A DNA stretch of 64,000 nucleotides. Source: Caenorhabditis elegans (Eukaryota > Nematoda > Chromadorea > Rhabditida > Rhabditidae). Within the stretch, counting starts at the first letter, position 1. Every line of letters begins with the position of its first letter. The stretch spans positions 14,819,501-14,883,500 of the forward strand of contig NC_003283.11 of assembly GCF_000002985.6 (NCBI RefSeq), in the 5' to 3' direction. The notes beneath the pieces are model-generated. The model searched no databases. It saw only the letters and a program-made list of their open reading frames with translations, and had not been told where the DNA came from. The translations under genes and the position numbers were made by a program. Of this stretch, positions 25,001 to 36,500 are shown one piece after another.

Positions 25001-27830
25001 ACCTTCTTCATGTTCTAGATCCGTACCGATAAAGTTGTCTCCAGAAGATTCAAGGCCAATCGCCTCTGGAGATGCATTTTCCGCATCTTCCGGAATCACA
25101 GAACTGTCAATATCAGAAGATGTCAAATTTTTCTCATGAGCAGCGACAATCTCTGCAAGACCAGAATCCTCAAGCCCAATCGTTTCTCTTTGAACAATTT
25201 CCGTTACATCATCCTGTTTGATATCTGCGCTCTCACCAGTTTCATCAACATTTCCAGATGCATCGTGTTCTTTAAGTTCAGAAAATTCTTGATCTTCTGA
25301 AGATTTCAACTGTGATTGTTTCACTTCATCTCCAGAATCCTCCAACCCAATGACATCCAATTCTGAACTTTCAATCCCTTTGATGGGCTCTGGCTGCTGT
25401 TCTGGATCCGTACCAATAAAATTGTCTCCCGAACATTCAAGTCCGATTGGGGTTATATTTTCAGCAATTTCGGTCACTTCAGAAACTTTATTTTCAGAAA
25501 GTTCTTGGTTTGTTACAGTTTCCAATGCTGGTTCTTTCAAAATATCTCCAGATTCTTCCAACCCAATGACTTCTTGGGTTACTAATTCGGAGCTCTCAGA
25601 ACCTTTAATTTGTTCTGTGCCCTTTTCTGGATCGGTACCAATGAAGTTGTCTCCAGACGATTCAAGTCTAATTGGGGTTGTAATTTCAGCAATTTCAGTC
25701 ATTTCAGATTCTTTATTATTGAAGTTTTCTTGATCTGGTGCAGTTTCAAGTAAAGGATCTTTCAAAATATCTCGAGATTCTTCCAACCCAATGACTGCTG
25801 GGGCTTTAAAACTTGAAGTTTCCTCAACCGCTTCTTTTTGAGATTGTTCAGCTCCTGCATTTTGCTCGATGCCTGCGTTCTCTCCAGATTCTACAAGATC
25901 GATTGCTTCCGGATTCTTAGATTCTCCAACTTCTTCGTTCAAATTTTCTGCGGTATTTTCAGAAACTTCAGTCACTTCAGGCTCTTTAATTTTCGAGAAT
26001 TCTTGATTTGATGCTGTTTCCAGTGCATGCTTATTTATAATATCTTCAGAATCTTCCAATCCGAAGACTGCTGGGGCTTCGAAAGTCGAAGTTTCCACAA
26101 CCCCATCAGCAGAGCTTTGAGGTTCCAAATCACTTTTAGAAGTAGAATCATACTCTTGATTATCTTGAGTAGGTCCAATTTCTGCAACATATTCTTGTGT
26201 TTCTTGGATTATTGGTATAACACCACCTTCATCCTCAAGACCAATGAAGACATGCTGAACATCCGTATTAATTGTATCTTTTTCGGATTCCAAGTCCGCA
26301 GAATAATTTCGAATTATTTGCAATTTTTCGGCTGCATCTTTGAGAACATCAGATACAGAGGAATCCTCAATTTCATAATTGTCTCCTGTTGGAGTTGGCG
26401 TCTTAGAGTCCACAGATTTTACAAACGAATTTTGGAAAGTTTCTTCCTCAGGATCATCATCCAAATCATCCAAAGTGTCATTGGAAGTCAACTTAACTCT
26501 TTCGATAAAGTCTCTTGCACCTTCTCCAGCATTCGCTTCTAGGACTGTAGTGAATGACTCAGTTTCAGTCTGTTCATCTTTTTCAACTGGTTTAAATGTA
26601 AATTCAGTAAGTTCAGCAACATCTGTAACTTCTTCCACAACGTTATCTAGTTCTTCAGATGGTGGAATGTCCTCAAAAGTAATGGTTTCCTGAGAATCAA
26701 TACTCACATCTTCCATCATTGGAATTGTATAAACCAATTCAAATCGACGATCAGTTGGCTCACGGAACAAAAGATCCACTTCGACTTCCTCATCCTCAAA
26801 TTCCAATTCATCCAGGTTGATTTCGGCACTTTTTGAAATGGTGTAAGCTAATTCCATTTCTGAATTCTTTGGCTGACGGAACAGTAAATCAGTTTGCACA
26901 TTTTCTTCTTCTTCTTCAAAAACTTCATCATCAAGAGGTTCATTGAGAATATCGTCAGGAAGTTGTTCAACTTCCGAATGAGAACAAGAGGACCCACCGG
27001 ACTCTGACTCAGGAGTTTGAAGGGGTTGAAGAGCAAGTGGCTGGAGGGATTTTGGCTCATGCTCAGATGTTGGCTCGTTTGTGGAATTTGTCTCCTCTGA
27101 AATGACAAAAAGATTTTCCAAGGAAATTTAAGAATATTATTTTTTCTAAGTGAAAGACCTTGACAAAGCATTAATCTCGACCTTTTAAATTTTGATTTTT
27201 AATTATTTCAGTGTTTTTTTGCTTTATTTTTGAGACCTATAAATGCTCCAAAAGCTCTTTTCCGATATTTTAATATGGGTTTTCGAATTTGATTTTCAGA
27301 TTTTTTTCCGAAATATATCGGAATCCAAACAATTTCCACATAATTTTGTCGACTTTTTTACCTTTTTATCTTTTTAAATTTTTTTTTATCTTTTTTAATG
27401 CCTAAAAACTATTTTTTGAATCATTTTTGCGGGATGTCTAGAAATAAACTGAAAAAATCAAAAACAAAAATTTCAGAGGTAGATATCGGATATGTGCCTA
27501 CTTGGATACGTGGAACATTTATTAAAGTTTTTTTTCAGAAATTTTAAGTTAAAAAAGTTATATAATGCTTTTTCTTATGAACTTCAAAATTTTCAAAATT
27601 CACAAAAAAAACTAGCAAGAGATACAATCTATTAGAAATCAAGCTTTTTCAATTTTTTTTTTTCAAACTGCATTTTTACAAACTAAATTTAAAAAAAATA
27701 TGAAAAAACACTCACCTTTCGGGTCAATCCAAATTGTCTTAACCAACTCAAAATTTGTGATCTCCGGTGGTTTTCGAAAGAAAAGTTCCACATCGACATT
27801 TTCAGCGTTCATTTCGTTTTCAGCATCCAT
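10096..27830 (-). CDS. ret-1: Reticulon RET-1, long isoform
   Basis: Reticulons insert hairpins into ER membranes and shape tubules. The C-terminal domain is clear: exons 10667-10817, 10239-10610 and 10096-10162 encode VLDVIYWRDAKKSAIV, two long hydrophobic hairpins and a basic/acidic end IDEKLPFLRS...EEKKDQ. Working upstream, exons at 14135-14215, 14259-15072, 16834-16917 (donor uncertain), 18582-18872, 18931-19049, 19270-27096 and 27716-27830 join in compatible phases to an ATG at 27830 (MDAENEMNAENVD), giving about 3,300 residues. The N-terminal part is acidic, low in hydrophobics and repetitive, so probably disordered cytosolic sequence. The donor of exon 18931-19049 is the unusual GTTCGT. 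Exon 14259-15072 begins ATGTCTTCCC directly after TTTCAG and could also start an intermediate isoform. Other isoforms are expected, because all N-terminal pieces splice into the same reticulon domain with phase 1. Confidence 0.9.
11919..12087 (-). CDS. ret-1: ret-1 short-isoform first exon
   Basis: Starts MSKLGAVGRGLYALIAFIVN and encodes 56 residues ending in a basic/acidic stretch, with a GGTAAG donor. The split codon G|TC joins exactly to the common reticulon-domain exon at 10817, giving ...KKEGVLDVIYW-type continuity. The exon contributes an extra N-terminal hydrophobic segment (about residues 10-35) that the long isoforms lack. A separate promoter should lie at about 12.1-13.2 kb. The short product would be about 250 residues, the usual size of a minimal reticulon. 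Confidence 0.8.
13262..13660. repeat. Two tandem diverged copies of a worm repeat (~205 bp unit)
   Basis: Units at about 13262-13470 and 13475-13660 align along their length. Each has ggagag.tcgaactac, then tttaaaggcgcaac, gggtctcgccacga, and about 90 bases later acgagagaaggattatgcag or its variant. Related 'gggtctcgcc' fragments occur at about 16325 and, as 'cttaaaggcgcatac', near 63940. The units sit in the ret-1 intron upstream of the short-isoform exon. Confidence 0.7.
14259..15072 (-). CDS. ret-1: ret-1 middle exon / possible alternative start
   Basis: 814-base exon starting MSSHHNDVIEKNYFND and ending NLGPSHHH, with a GTTAGT donor. It is rich in acidic residues and proline (EPTPPFETDD, PRPPTPPKD). 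Its first third is helical and charged (repeats of ESASEYKKQ, VEQKIEQVK, HKAYDGVGDFVHE), with amphipathic features. Phase continues through exon 14135-14215 (HPSSPHHSILKHHGDAW...) into the reticulon domain. Because ATG follows immediately after CAG, it can be either the first coding exon of a medium isoform through trans-splicing or an internal exon. Confidence 0.75.
16834..16917 (-). CDS. ret-1: ret-1 small exon with an acidic FVFI motif
   Basis: After an AATTCAG acceptor the frame reads KPGSQDDGFVFIERNEANEA, then TLKKNQK. Entry phase matches the exon ending at 18582 (...GSDDM) and the exit is phase 0 into 15072. Three donors are possible (exon ends 16837, 16834 or 16826); the first two keep frame. 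Codon quality and phase agreement on both sides support it although it is only 81-84 bases. QDDGFVFI fits an LC3-interacting-region pattern (acidic residues, aromatic, two residues, aliphatic). Confidence 0.6.
19270..27096 (-). CDS. ret-1: ret-1 giant repetitive exon (7.8 kb)
   Basis: One 7,827-base exon encodes 2,609 residues without a stop. The acceptor at 27096 takes the split codon G|AG from exon 1. The donor A|GTGAGC at 19270 passes phase 1 to 19049. The product is Glu/Asp/Ser-rich with three internal repeat classes: (1) near the N-terminus, LLFR-P...ELVYTI units; (2) from about 26.2 down to 23.5 kb, about twenty variants of IGLEDSGD; (3) from about 23.0 to 21.0 kb, eight variants of EKLVSMVENILPV. 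A poly-Asp run (NDDDDDGSE) lies near the 3' end. No folded domain is recognised. If the 19270 donor is not used, the frame ends soon after in a hydrophobic tail (CALLVIVMICLTFSSLF). Confidence 0.9.
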
Positions 27831-30800
27831 GAAGTGGTGTTTTTCGTGACAAAATTTTTTGGAGCTCACAAAAATGTGCTGACACGAGATGAAGGGACCC
27901 CGAGGAGTTCACCATGTGATTGTATACCCTGCGTCTCCGCACAGGTACATGATATTTCTGCGGGGACAGCTGCCGTCTCACCGCAGGTGATGAGCATTTT
28001 TGCTTTCTCTCGGGGTTTTCGATCATCTCGCTCTTTTGTGCTATTTTGTTTTTCTTTTTGTTGTTGCCCTCTGTCTTCTTCTCTTTCATCTCATTCATCT
28101 CTTTTTCAGCTCAAACAGAGATCCAAGTCATACGTTTCAAATGACAATAGGGGAAAGATGGGGGTGTCAGTGATAAGCTCAAAATCATGGTGGCTTCAAA
28201 ATTATTTAAAGGAAAGCACTTAAAAATCTCATGAAATGCCTGCCCATGAAAGAGAAACAGTTTTTTTTTCTGTTCTCGAAGGTTTCGAAATTAGTTTTTT
28301 CAGCTTCCTTTTATTGACCGATAAATCTTGCATGGCGGTCTGTTCACCTGTTTAAATATTATGTTGAAATCAAAACAGAGCGACCGTGTTTTGGAAAACA
28401 CGCAGAGAAGCACGAATGTGAATAAGAAAAAGTCGATCTCAAATTTCTACGTCATTTGTTCAAACGCATATTGACTTATTTAACAGCCACTTAATTTTTT
28501 TCGAATTCACTGCTGATTTTATAGTGCTTATTGGCAAAGGAAATATTTTTTGAAAAAAAGTTCCAATAACTGACTTATTTTTGAATTTTTTCTGACATTC
28601 AAATTTAAATTCAATTAAAATTCTGAAACTGCCAAAACAACAATATATTTTTAACATTACAAATTTATTAAATTTTTTTTCAAATTCACATAATCCAAAA
28701 CAATCGTTTATGTTGAAACCCGTTATAAAAAACCATTTTCTGGTTGATTTAAAAAATGACTTTCAAATTTATGAGCCGCGAAAATTTAAAATTGGCACAT
28801 CTTGATTGTAAATAAATCTTGCAATTTTTAGTGGTAATTGCACTATAGAAGATATTTTGAACAATTCTCCTACTGACGTTTCTCTTTTTAAAAAAATGAG
28901 CCAAGATATAAGCTCACAAAAAAAGAAGCAGTACTAGTAGTAACAATATTGAAAATTTAGAAAGTCTGACATCTGAAAAAGCGAAAATAAATATAGCAAT
29001 ATGCAATTTGTCTCGTTTTTCCATGTTATCAATTGATATCAACTCATATGTTCATGGAAAGAGTGTGGTGAGTGACGTAAGCAAACAAACAAAATTGTTT
29101 TTATTTCCATAACCTCTATTTTGAAAACTTCCAACTGTTTCCATTCCCCCAGTTACAGTCAATTGTCAATCTATAACATACAAAAATGCCAGTTTATATT
29201 AGATACGCAGACAGCTAGAACATTTAAAGCACGTGCTGTGTCGGCTGTTCAGATGTAAGAGGGGCATCTGTTGTTAATCGTAAATCACATTGACAGGTAG
29301 GTCAGAGAGTTTTGATGACGTGGATTGGGGGAGAGGGTTGGGTTTCAGAGTTTTTTGTCAGAAAAAAGTTTTGGAAAAGAAGAAAGAAGTTGATCGAGTA
29401 ACTTGAGAAAGTTGTGAAATGAAATTTTGAGAAAAAAAAATGAAAATGAAACAAAAAACAAAATAAAAAAAAAGATCGAGAGAAGATAGATAATTCTGCC
29501 AATAGAAAAGAAGATAGAAACCTAATGGCAGGTAATTAATTATATCAAGTCTAAATGAATCATTTCCAAAAAAAGGAAGTTGTCAGTATAAACTTAGTTT
29601 GAAGTAACAAAACGGAACATTCATATTTGGAATTCATGAAAGAGTTGACGGCATGTCAGAAAAGTTGGAGAACGTCAGGAAAAATTGGGAACTCAGCATT
29701 GTTAGAATTGCACCGTAAATATGGAAAATTATTTTTTATAGTGCTCAAAAATTGAACACAAATTGCACAAGAAATGTCTCAAAACAAAAAAAAACGTTTC
29801 TAAATAATTTATTAATTTTTTATTAAAAAAATCGCTCAAAATTTATCTGAATTTTAACTCTGAAATTACGCTGAAACTTCTCAAAAATTTTCCAAAAATT
29901 TTTGAAATCTTATTTTTTTAATGTGCAAAACTTCTCAAACATGTTAGAGCAACGTATAAGCCAAAACTAGTCAAAAAAGAGAAACAGAAGAAGAAGAAGA
30001 AAAAAAATAGTGCGAAATGGTAGATAGATTTAGCAACAGGGAAACAAATTTAAAATGGACTACATTAACTACGGGTAACCTACAAAAGCAATATCATAGG
30101 CACACCCAGAGTAGCCAACGGAGCAAGCGGAGCAGGAGAGATAATTACCTGCCATTCTATTTAACGTATTCACACGCTTACACACACATACAAATTCAGA
30201 ATAGAAATTCTTCGTCTTCTTTTCCATCTCTCAGGATGACATGGCAGTATGAACTTGGCTAGATTGAGAATTAGAGACACAAGAGACGCAGGCTGCTGCC
30301 CAGTTGAATCGCCACCTCGTGACCGGGGGAAACATTCACTCCGAACGTTTTTTTTCCACTGCCGCACTTTTCTGCTGGTTTGTGTGGTTATGGGTGGATC
30401 ATATTGAGACTGTATGATTTCATTTGATAAGAAAAAAGTGAAAAGAAACCATGTGGTATTTGTTCGTTGGTTAAGTGAAAGTTTTGTTCCTTTTTCAATT
30501 CATTTCGGATTAATCTTTTTTTCTTCCCAAAATGCGTTGGTGACTTTTTCATGGAAAGGAGAAATTGGTGAGATTGATGGAAATAGAAATTTAGAGTTTA
30601 ATGAAATATTGAACTTTACTATAATAGTTTCAAAAATGCCACATGATTCCTTTTGCCAGAAAAGATATGAAAAGAAAAGGAACACAGAAAACCCTGAGCC
30701 TGTTAAAGTAAATTTGTGTGGGTTGAAAAATTATTTAATATATTTAATAAATATTTCTTCGCTAGCTTCTTGTCCAGAATTTAAAAAAATTTATTGACTT

Positions 30801-33516
30801 CGTTCAAAAGTTGGCAATAGTTGGTCGAGACTCTGGACCTGGTTCAGGTTTTAACCAAGCGTCAAATACCGCGATGTTAAATTTTTTTTGCAACAAACAA
30901 TTTATTGCCAAAACTTCAAAAAATGTTGAGCTTTTGAAAAATGAGGATATGATAAACATAGTTTTTTTTCATGGCTACCTGCCTACGTGCCTGCCTATAG
31001 ACCGGAAAATGTGTATTTTGTAGTAGACACAAGGCAGGCACGGAGCAACCAGGCAGGCAACTATGTGCCTACACACCAGGCTTAATTAAAACTGCATACC
31101 TCTACAGTTGAATTTACAGTTTTTTATCCGCTTTTCAGACATTTTCTTTAAATTTCCTTGAAATCTCGCCAAGTACTGGGACACGTGGGTTGATGCTCCG
31201 GTCATCTTGTCTGTGTGTGCTCACCATTTTTTTATCACTCATAGGTCAGCTGACCGTCAAAAGACGGAAAGTTAACTGATAACATATTGAAGGAAGGGAG
31301 AGTCACCTGAGGGAACTGCCCGGAAGAATCTAGACGCGAAAAGTATTATTTTGAAATTTACTGAAAAAGTGCATGATTTTTGAAATGCTAGGATTTTTGA
31401 AAAATCATGAGATTTATGATTAAGCAGGAGCAGCTCCAGTGGGGATTTTGACTAGAAAAACATGATCAAACGCCTGGAAATTATTATAAAATTTTTAACC
31501 CATAATTGCGGTAAATTGCCAAAATTTAAAAAATGTCAATTTTTGGCTGAAAATTAGAGCGTTTCAATATTTTTTGAGTATGAAAATGTAGAACAATTTT
31601 ACGCTAAAAATACGAAAAGCGACAAATTTTGGAAAATATTTCTTGGAACTTTAGGATATTTTAGGCATTCTCTTGTGAATTTCAAGTTTTTTTGTTTATT
31701 TAATTGACAAATGAAAAATAATTTTTTGTCAATAACGCAAAAAATGAATATTCGAGAAAACGGAGCAAAGTATTTCGAAACAAAATGAGATCATTTGCTG
31801 TCTCTTCTCAAAGGGAGTCCCCTTTTCCTTTGCAAGGAGACAAACACGAATTGATCCATTTTGGAAGTGGAAGCCTAAGAGAAGCAAGAATAGAGAGAAG
31901 AGAGTGCAGAGCTCACGACCAAAATAGGGGTGAGAGCAAGGGAGCTCAGTGCCCTCGTCTTTCAAAAGTAGTGCCCATTGGAGAAACATTATGCAAATTG
32001 AAGAGAATTAGAGATACCGGATGAACTGAAGGGAAAGCTGTGTGACCAGACGATGGATTAGAAACGGAATTTGAGAGCATTTGCAACTGGTCTAATGCTT
32101 CCATTACTTGTTGGGTTAGTGATCCGATTGCGAGCATGGATTTAGGGATCCATGCTTATGTAAATTTGAAGTGAAATTTAAATATGACCCTGTAAACATT
32201 GGTTTCTTTTATAAATTTTTAATGAAAAGGGATCTGAATGAAAAACAACTGTTTATAAGTGTCAAAATTTACCTGTTCCAAATAATTGTAATCTTGAAAC
32301 TTTTTGGTAAATTCAAAGGCGTAATTTTGAATTTTTTAAACAAATTAATCATGATTGGAAATTAAATTTAGACTTTAGACCAACAACAGAAAATTTTAGC
32401 AAAAATTGGAATTGGTTAAAATTTAAATTGACATTTTTGAAACAGTTTGATAAAAATATTTCAAAATTGGAATGTCAAAACTTTTTTTGAAGTTTTGAAA
32501 TTCTCATATTTTTTGCCAATGCAATTTTCTAACAATGAATTTCAAATACAATTTAAAAAACTATTCAAAAACAACCGAAAAAATAAATTCAAAAACATTT
32601 AATATGTGGATGTTATCAATTTTTATCATAGTTACAACCTATAAATTGATAGCTCTTTGTGCACGCGGTTGTGACGTCAATTTTAATTGTTTTTGATGAA
32701 GAAGTATTGTTCAAATATTGTGAGAATGTAAATCCACACGGTCTGAGACTTAAAGATTACATTAAACCCATATTTCTTAATTTTGAATAATTTTTTTCTA
32801 TTTTCCAAAAAAGTTAGAAGCTTTCTTATGGACTGAATTTTTTATTGAATTAAAAAAAATGTTTGTGGATTAATTTTAAACATAGTTCGTAAATTCTTCA
32901 GACATTTCCCCGCCATCACAAAGTTAATTTATAAATGTTAAATTATCCATTCTTTTTAATTTTAGAGTTTTCCAGGTAGACTCCGTTATAGAGGTTGCTT
33001 TAAAAAGTATCCAATAATTTTTTAACAAAAATTCTGATTAGATTGAGCATTTGGTCATTTTTTCAGCGGAATATTTCAATTTCGAAATAATTATATTCAG
33101 ATAATTTTAAACAATGTTAAGGTTTCGAGTTCAGATGTTTTTTCTAAAATATGTCCTGTTGTTAATTCTCTGTGACATTAGAAAGCTTCAGGCGGTCTTT
33201 CTTCGCTCAAAACTAGCTCATTAAAATGCACAACCACCATTGTCGTGCACTTTTCCAATTCTTTTCTCAATTCTTACAAGTAAAGAGGAATAGACAAAAG
33301 AGCAAGAAAGCTTCTTCTCCCGGCACCAAGAATATCCAATTTATTGTTTCGTTTCGAAACAGACACAAAAATGGCAAAAAGACGACAGAGCACGAACCCG
33401 GAGGGAATGGAGATAGGAAGAGCGGAGGACAATGAGAGAAATGAAATGAAAATGGGAAGAAAAGTGAATGAAAATAATGAGAAAATGAGAAAATGATGAA
33501 AAAGAAGTTGGTGGTG
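27831..33516. other. 5.7-kb intergenic stretch upstream of ret-1
   Basis: No confident gene. AT-rich with short runs of GC-richer sequence at 27.9-28.2 and 31.8-32.1 kb. A CAGGCA/TGCCTG-rich repeat patch occurs at about 30970-31085 (cctgcctacgtgcctgcc and its inverse). The GC-richer patch at 31.8-32.1 kb overlaps the candidate exon listed separately. The stretch should contain the distal ret-1 promoter and the 3' end of the receptor gene. Confidence 0.6.
32018..32137 (-). CDS. Candidate 40-residue N-terminal exon (possibly ret-1 distal isoform)
   Basis: A frame starting MLAIGSLTQQVMEALDQLQM and ending HTAFPSVHP, followed by GTATCT as donor. Composition (helix with LTQQVMEALDQLQML, then Ser/Pro/His) looks coding and exit phase is 0. 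Phase 0 is compatible with the ret-1 exons at 18872, 16917 and 15072, but not with the giant exon. It lies between the receptor gene and ret-1 on the same strand. No other nearby exon could be joined to it. Transcript evidence is missing. Confidence 0.35.
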
Positions 33517-36500
33517 TCACCAGTCTCGAGTTGAATTGGTATTCACGCTGCTCGGCCGACGACTTGAGCCATTGGCTTGTGGAATGACGATCCTGTAATT
33601 AGAAATAAAATGTTCGTGTGGGATCTTTGGAAAATGTATATATTGCCGGAGGGATCTAGAAAGGAAACGCATGGTATATTTTTACGTGTAATCCCACATT
33701 GTAAAAAAAAAACAAAAAAAAATTTGAAACACTCCTTCAAAAAATTATTTTACATTTTTCACATTATGAACAAGCTGCTAAATTTGTGTATTCTGCAAAA
33801 TGGAATATCACAATATGTTGCCCCACATTTTTCCATGAGGCTTTATATTAAATTACAGAAATATAATTGATTGATCTGAAAATGAATTTCATTTTAATTG
33901 GAAATTTTGAAAAGGGGTTCAGAAAATGTTGCAGTTGTTTTTGATGACCTGGCATTTTCCACCTATTGGCAGCTTTCATTAAACTTTTGCGCCTTCATAC
34001 GTTTCAGGCAAAATATAGACTTTTCAGATGTACCAAATTGTTTTCTACATTTTAATTAAAATATTGGATGAATATTGGGCAATTGAAAATTTCGTAGAAT
34101 TGCAGCTCATGTATCTCTTCAAGAAAAAAAATACAGTAAAGAGCCACAAGTTTGAAAATGTTCCAGCACAATCTTGTTTAAGATGTTCGGCTTGCTTTTT
34201 TGGAAAATCTACGAGAAATTTCCAGCTGACAAAATACTTATGAGAATATTGGGAATACCTAATCATCTTTTACATTTTGTAATTTTTTTTCCAATTGAGC
34301 TTCTGGCTTCTCTTTTTCGCCATTTGCATAAAAATGTCTTTCAAGGACTATCAACTGTAACATCACTTACCCGTCTCGATTGATTGCTAGATGACTATTC
34401 TTCCTCGTCACAGATTGACATAATGGCATAAGCGGAACAAGAAGGAAACAATTTGATTGAAGTTCTCGCGGAAGACTTCGTTCACGTGAAGTGCATGTCG
34501 GGTCCGCAAGTGTGCCACGGCTGAAAAATTTAAAATTGTAGTTTTGTAAGGGATGGCCAGAAATTGTGAACTTTTTGGAGACCTGACCTTGGAACTTTTT
34601 CGGTGGGCTCTAAATAATGATGCGTAAAAACTGAGTATTGCCACTTTTTGATAACTAGAGAATTTCAAATTTTTTTGGAACAGTTTCACTGTAATTTTGG
34701 TAATTGTAGTATCCATTTGCAGATTTCTCAAAAATGCAGATTAAAAAGTAATTTTTGTTGGCTAAAAAACACAACGCTGGTAAAAAATGTTCTGTGAGGT
34801 TTCTATGATTTTAATTTTGAAATATTTCTCATTTCATATCAAAATTGTTCCCCTCGGATCCCTATGAAACAGAATAAAAAGTCAATTAGAATCAGTGTTG
34901 CATGTGAGTGTATTCTCTCTCTATCTCATTTTTCCACCCAATACCACCATAATCATATTTAGCCTAAGCACACATACACACACACACATATTTAGCCGGC
35001 GGCATCAAAAAGACGAAAATCAAGAAAGACTCGTGAAGAAAGTGTCTCTTACCGGAAATGATTGACACCTAGATGTCGCTCCAGAGTTCGTCTGTAAACC
35101 ACTGAAACTGATGGAGAAGGTGTGAAGCGAGACAGAACGCCGACGTTTGTATGACGGCGAGCATTGGTGAGCCACGTCATGTCGTCTTTCAGGGCTCGTC
35201 GATGACGCTGGAAGATTTGAAAATTAGGGGAAATTAGATGAAATGATTGTTGGGAGGACAGGGTTTATTTTCAAATGTAATCGTTTTTGGTAAACCAGCG
35301 GTGCCCAGAAATCGGGAATTCCGGGAATGAAAAGTTTAGGGTGTTTCTAAATTTTGGAGATTACCGGTTTCCGGAAAATCAGAGGTTTCAACAATTGCAA
35401 ATCATTTTTAATATCATTTTCTGAGACAATGCCTAAAACTAAGATTTGGAGCAATTTGAGCTTGGAAACCAGGGTTGCGGTGCAATCAAAAGTTTGACAG
35501 AAGCCGGTTGCTAAATTTCAAAAATTGTTAAATTTAATCTTTTTTTTCTAATATTCAGAGAAGTTTAAAACATTTGAGCTTGAAAGACGTATGCACATTT
35601 TTATTTATCGAACTTATATTATCGGAAATTTTAATTTTCGGACAGTCGACAGTACGAGAGTGGCAGGGCACGAAAAATAATAAATCTTTATAAATCTTTT
35701 TAGGAAGAAGTGCGAGTATTTTTTCACTATCTCTGTCCGATTGTTTATTTAAATTTAAAAATCCTAATTTCAACCATCAAAAAATGTATCAAAATTATTG
35801 AACAATTCCGATAAGCTCAAAAATGTGTTGCAAAAAAGAAAGCCAAGCGCGTAGCTTTTTCTGGAACTATCAAAACTATGACCGCCCACATATTGGCTTC
35901 TTCATCTTCAAAATTTTTGAGTTCCATTAACCTATCAAAATCAGAATGAAACACTGTAATTCTAAATACCTAAATGTGCAAATACCTTGCTCATCCAGAA
36001 ATAGAGCACCGGATTCCATACGATCGAAGTCATCGCGATGACGTGCACATTGAGCAACTTGAAATACATTTGGTCCATCATTAAAACCTTGTAAACAGTT
36101 TGACAGAACTCGAATCGCATTCCGAGATCTCTGAACAAATTCACGGCGGACAACGGGAACCAGCAAGCCATAAAAACAATAACCATTAGAATCAACACGT
36201 ACATCACTCGTCGCTTTCGAACTGCTGTTTGAGCCTGAAATAATTATCGTGAAAAACATTTTGCAAAAAAATTCCAAAAAGTATTTAGGGGGCACCCGGA
36301 GTTGAACCAGGGACCTCTCGATCTGCAGTCGAATGCTCTGCCACTGAGCTATACCCCCGACGGGAAAATCGGTTTTCCGTGTCGTTATGAAAACCCTATC
36401 GCTATCTGCTACCGTCTATGTCTCACCTGTTGTGCGGCAGTCAACATGGATCCCTCGTCGACAAGCCAGTCGGTTTGTACCTAAAAATAGACCATTTCAA

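Noticed and set aside
26027-26542. Plus-strand frame of 171 residues antisense to ret-1
   Set aside because: Antisense shadow of the acidic repeat region; no start, splice or family evidence.
30970-31085. Regularly spaced TGCCTG/CAGGCA units resembling a short CRISPR-like or satellite array
   Set aside because: Units are irregular in spacing and orientation and match a dispersed eukaryotic repeat family also present at 50.3 and 54.9 kb; CRISPR is not expected in this genome.
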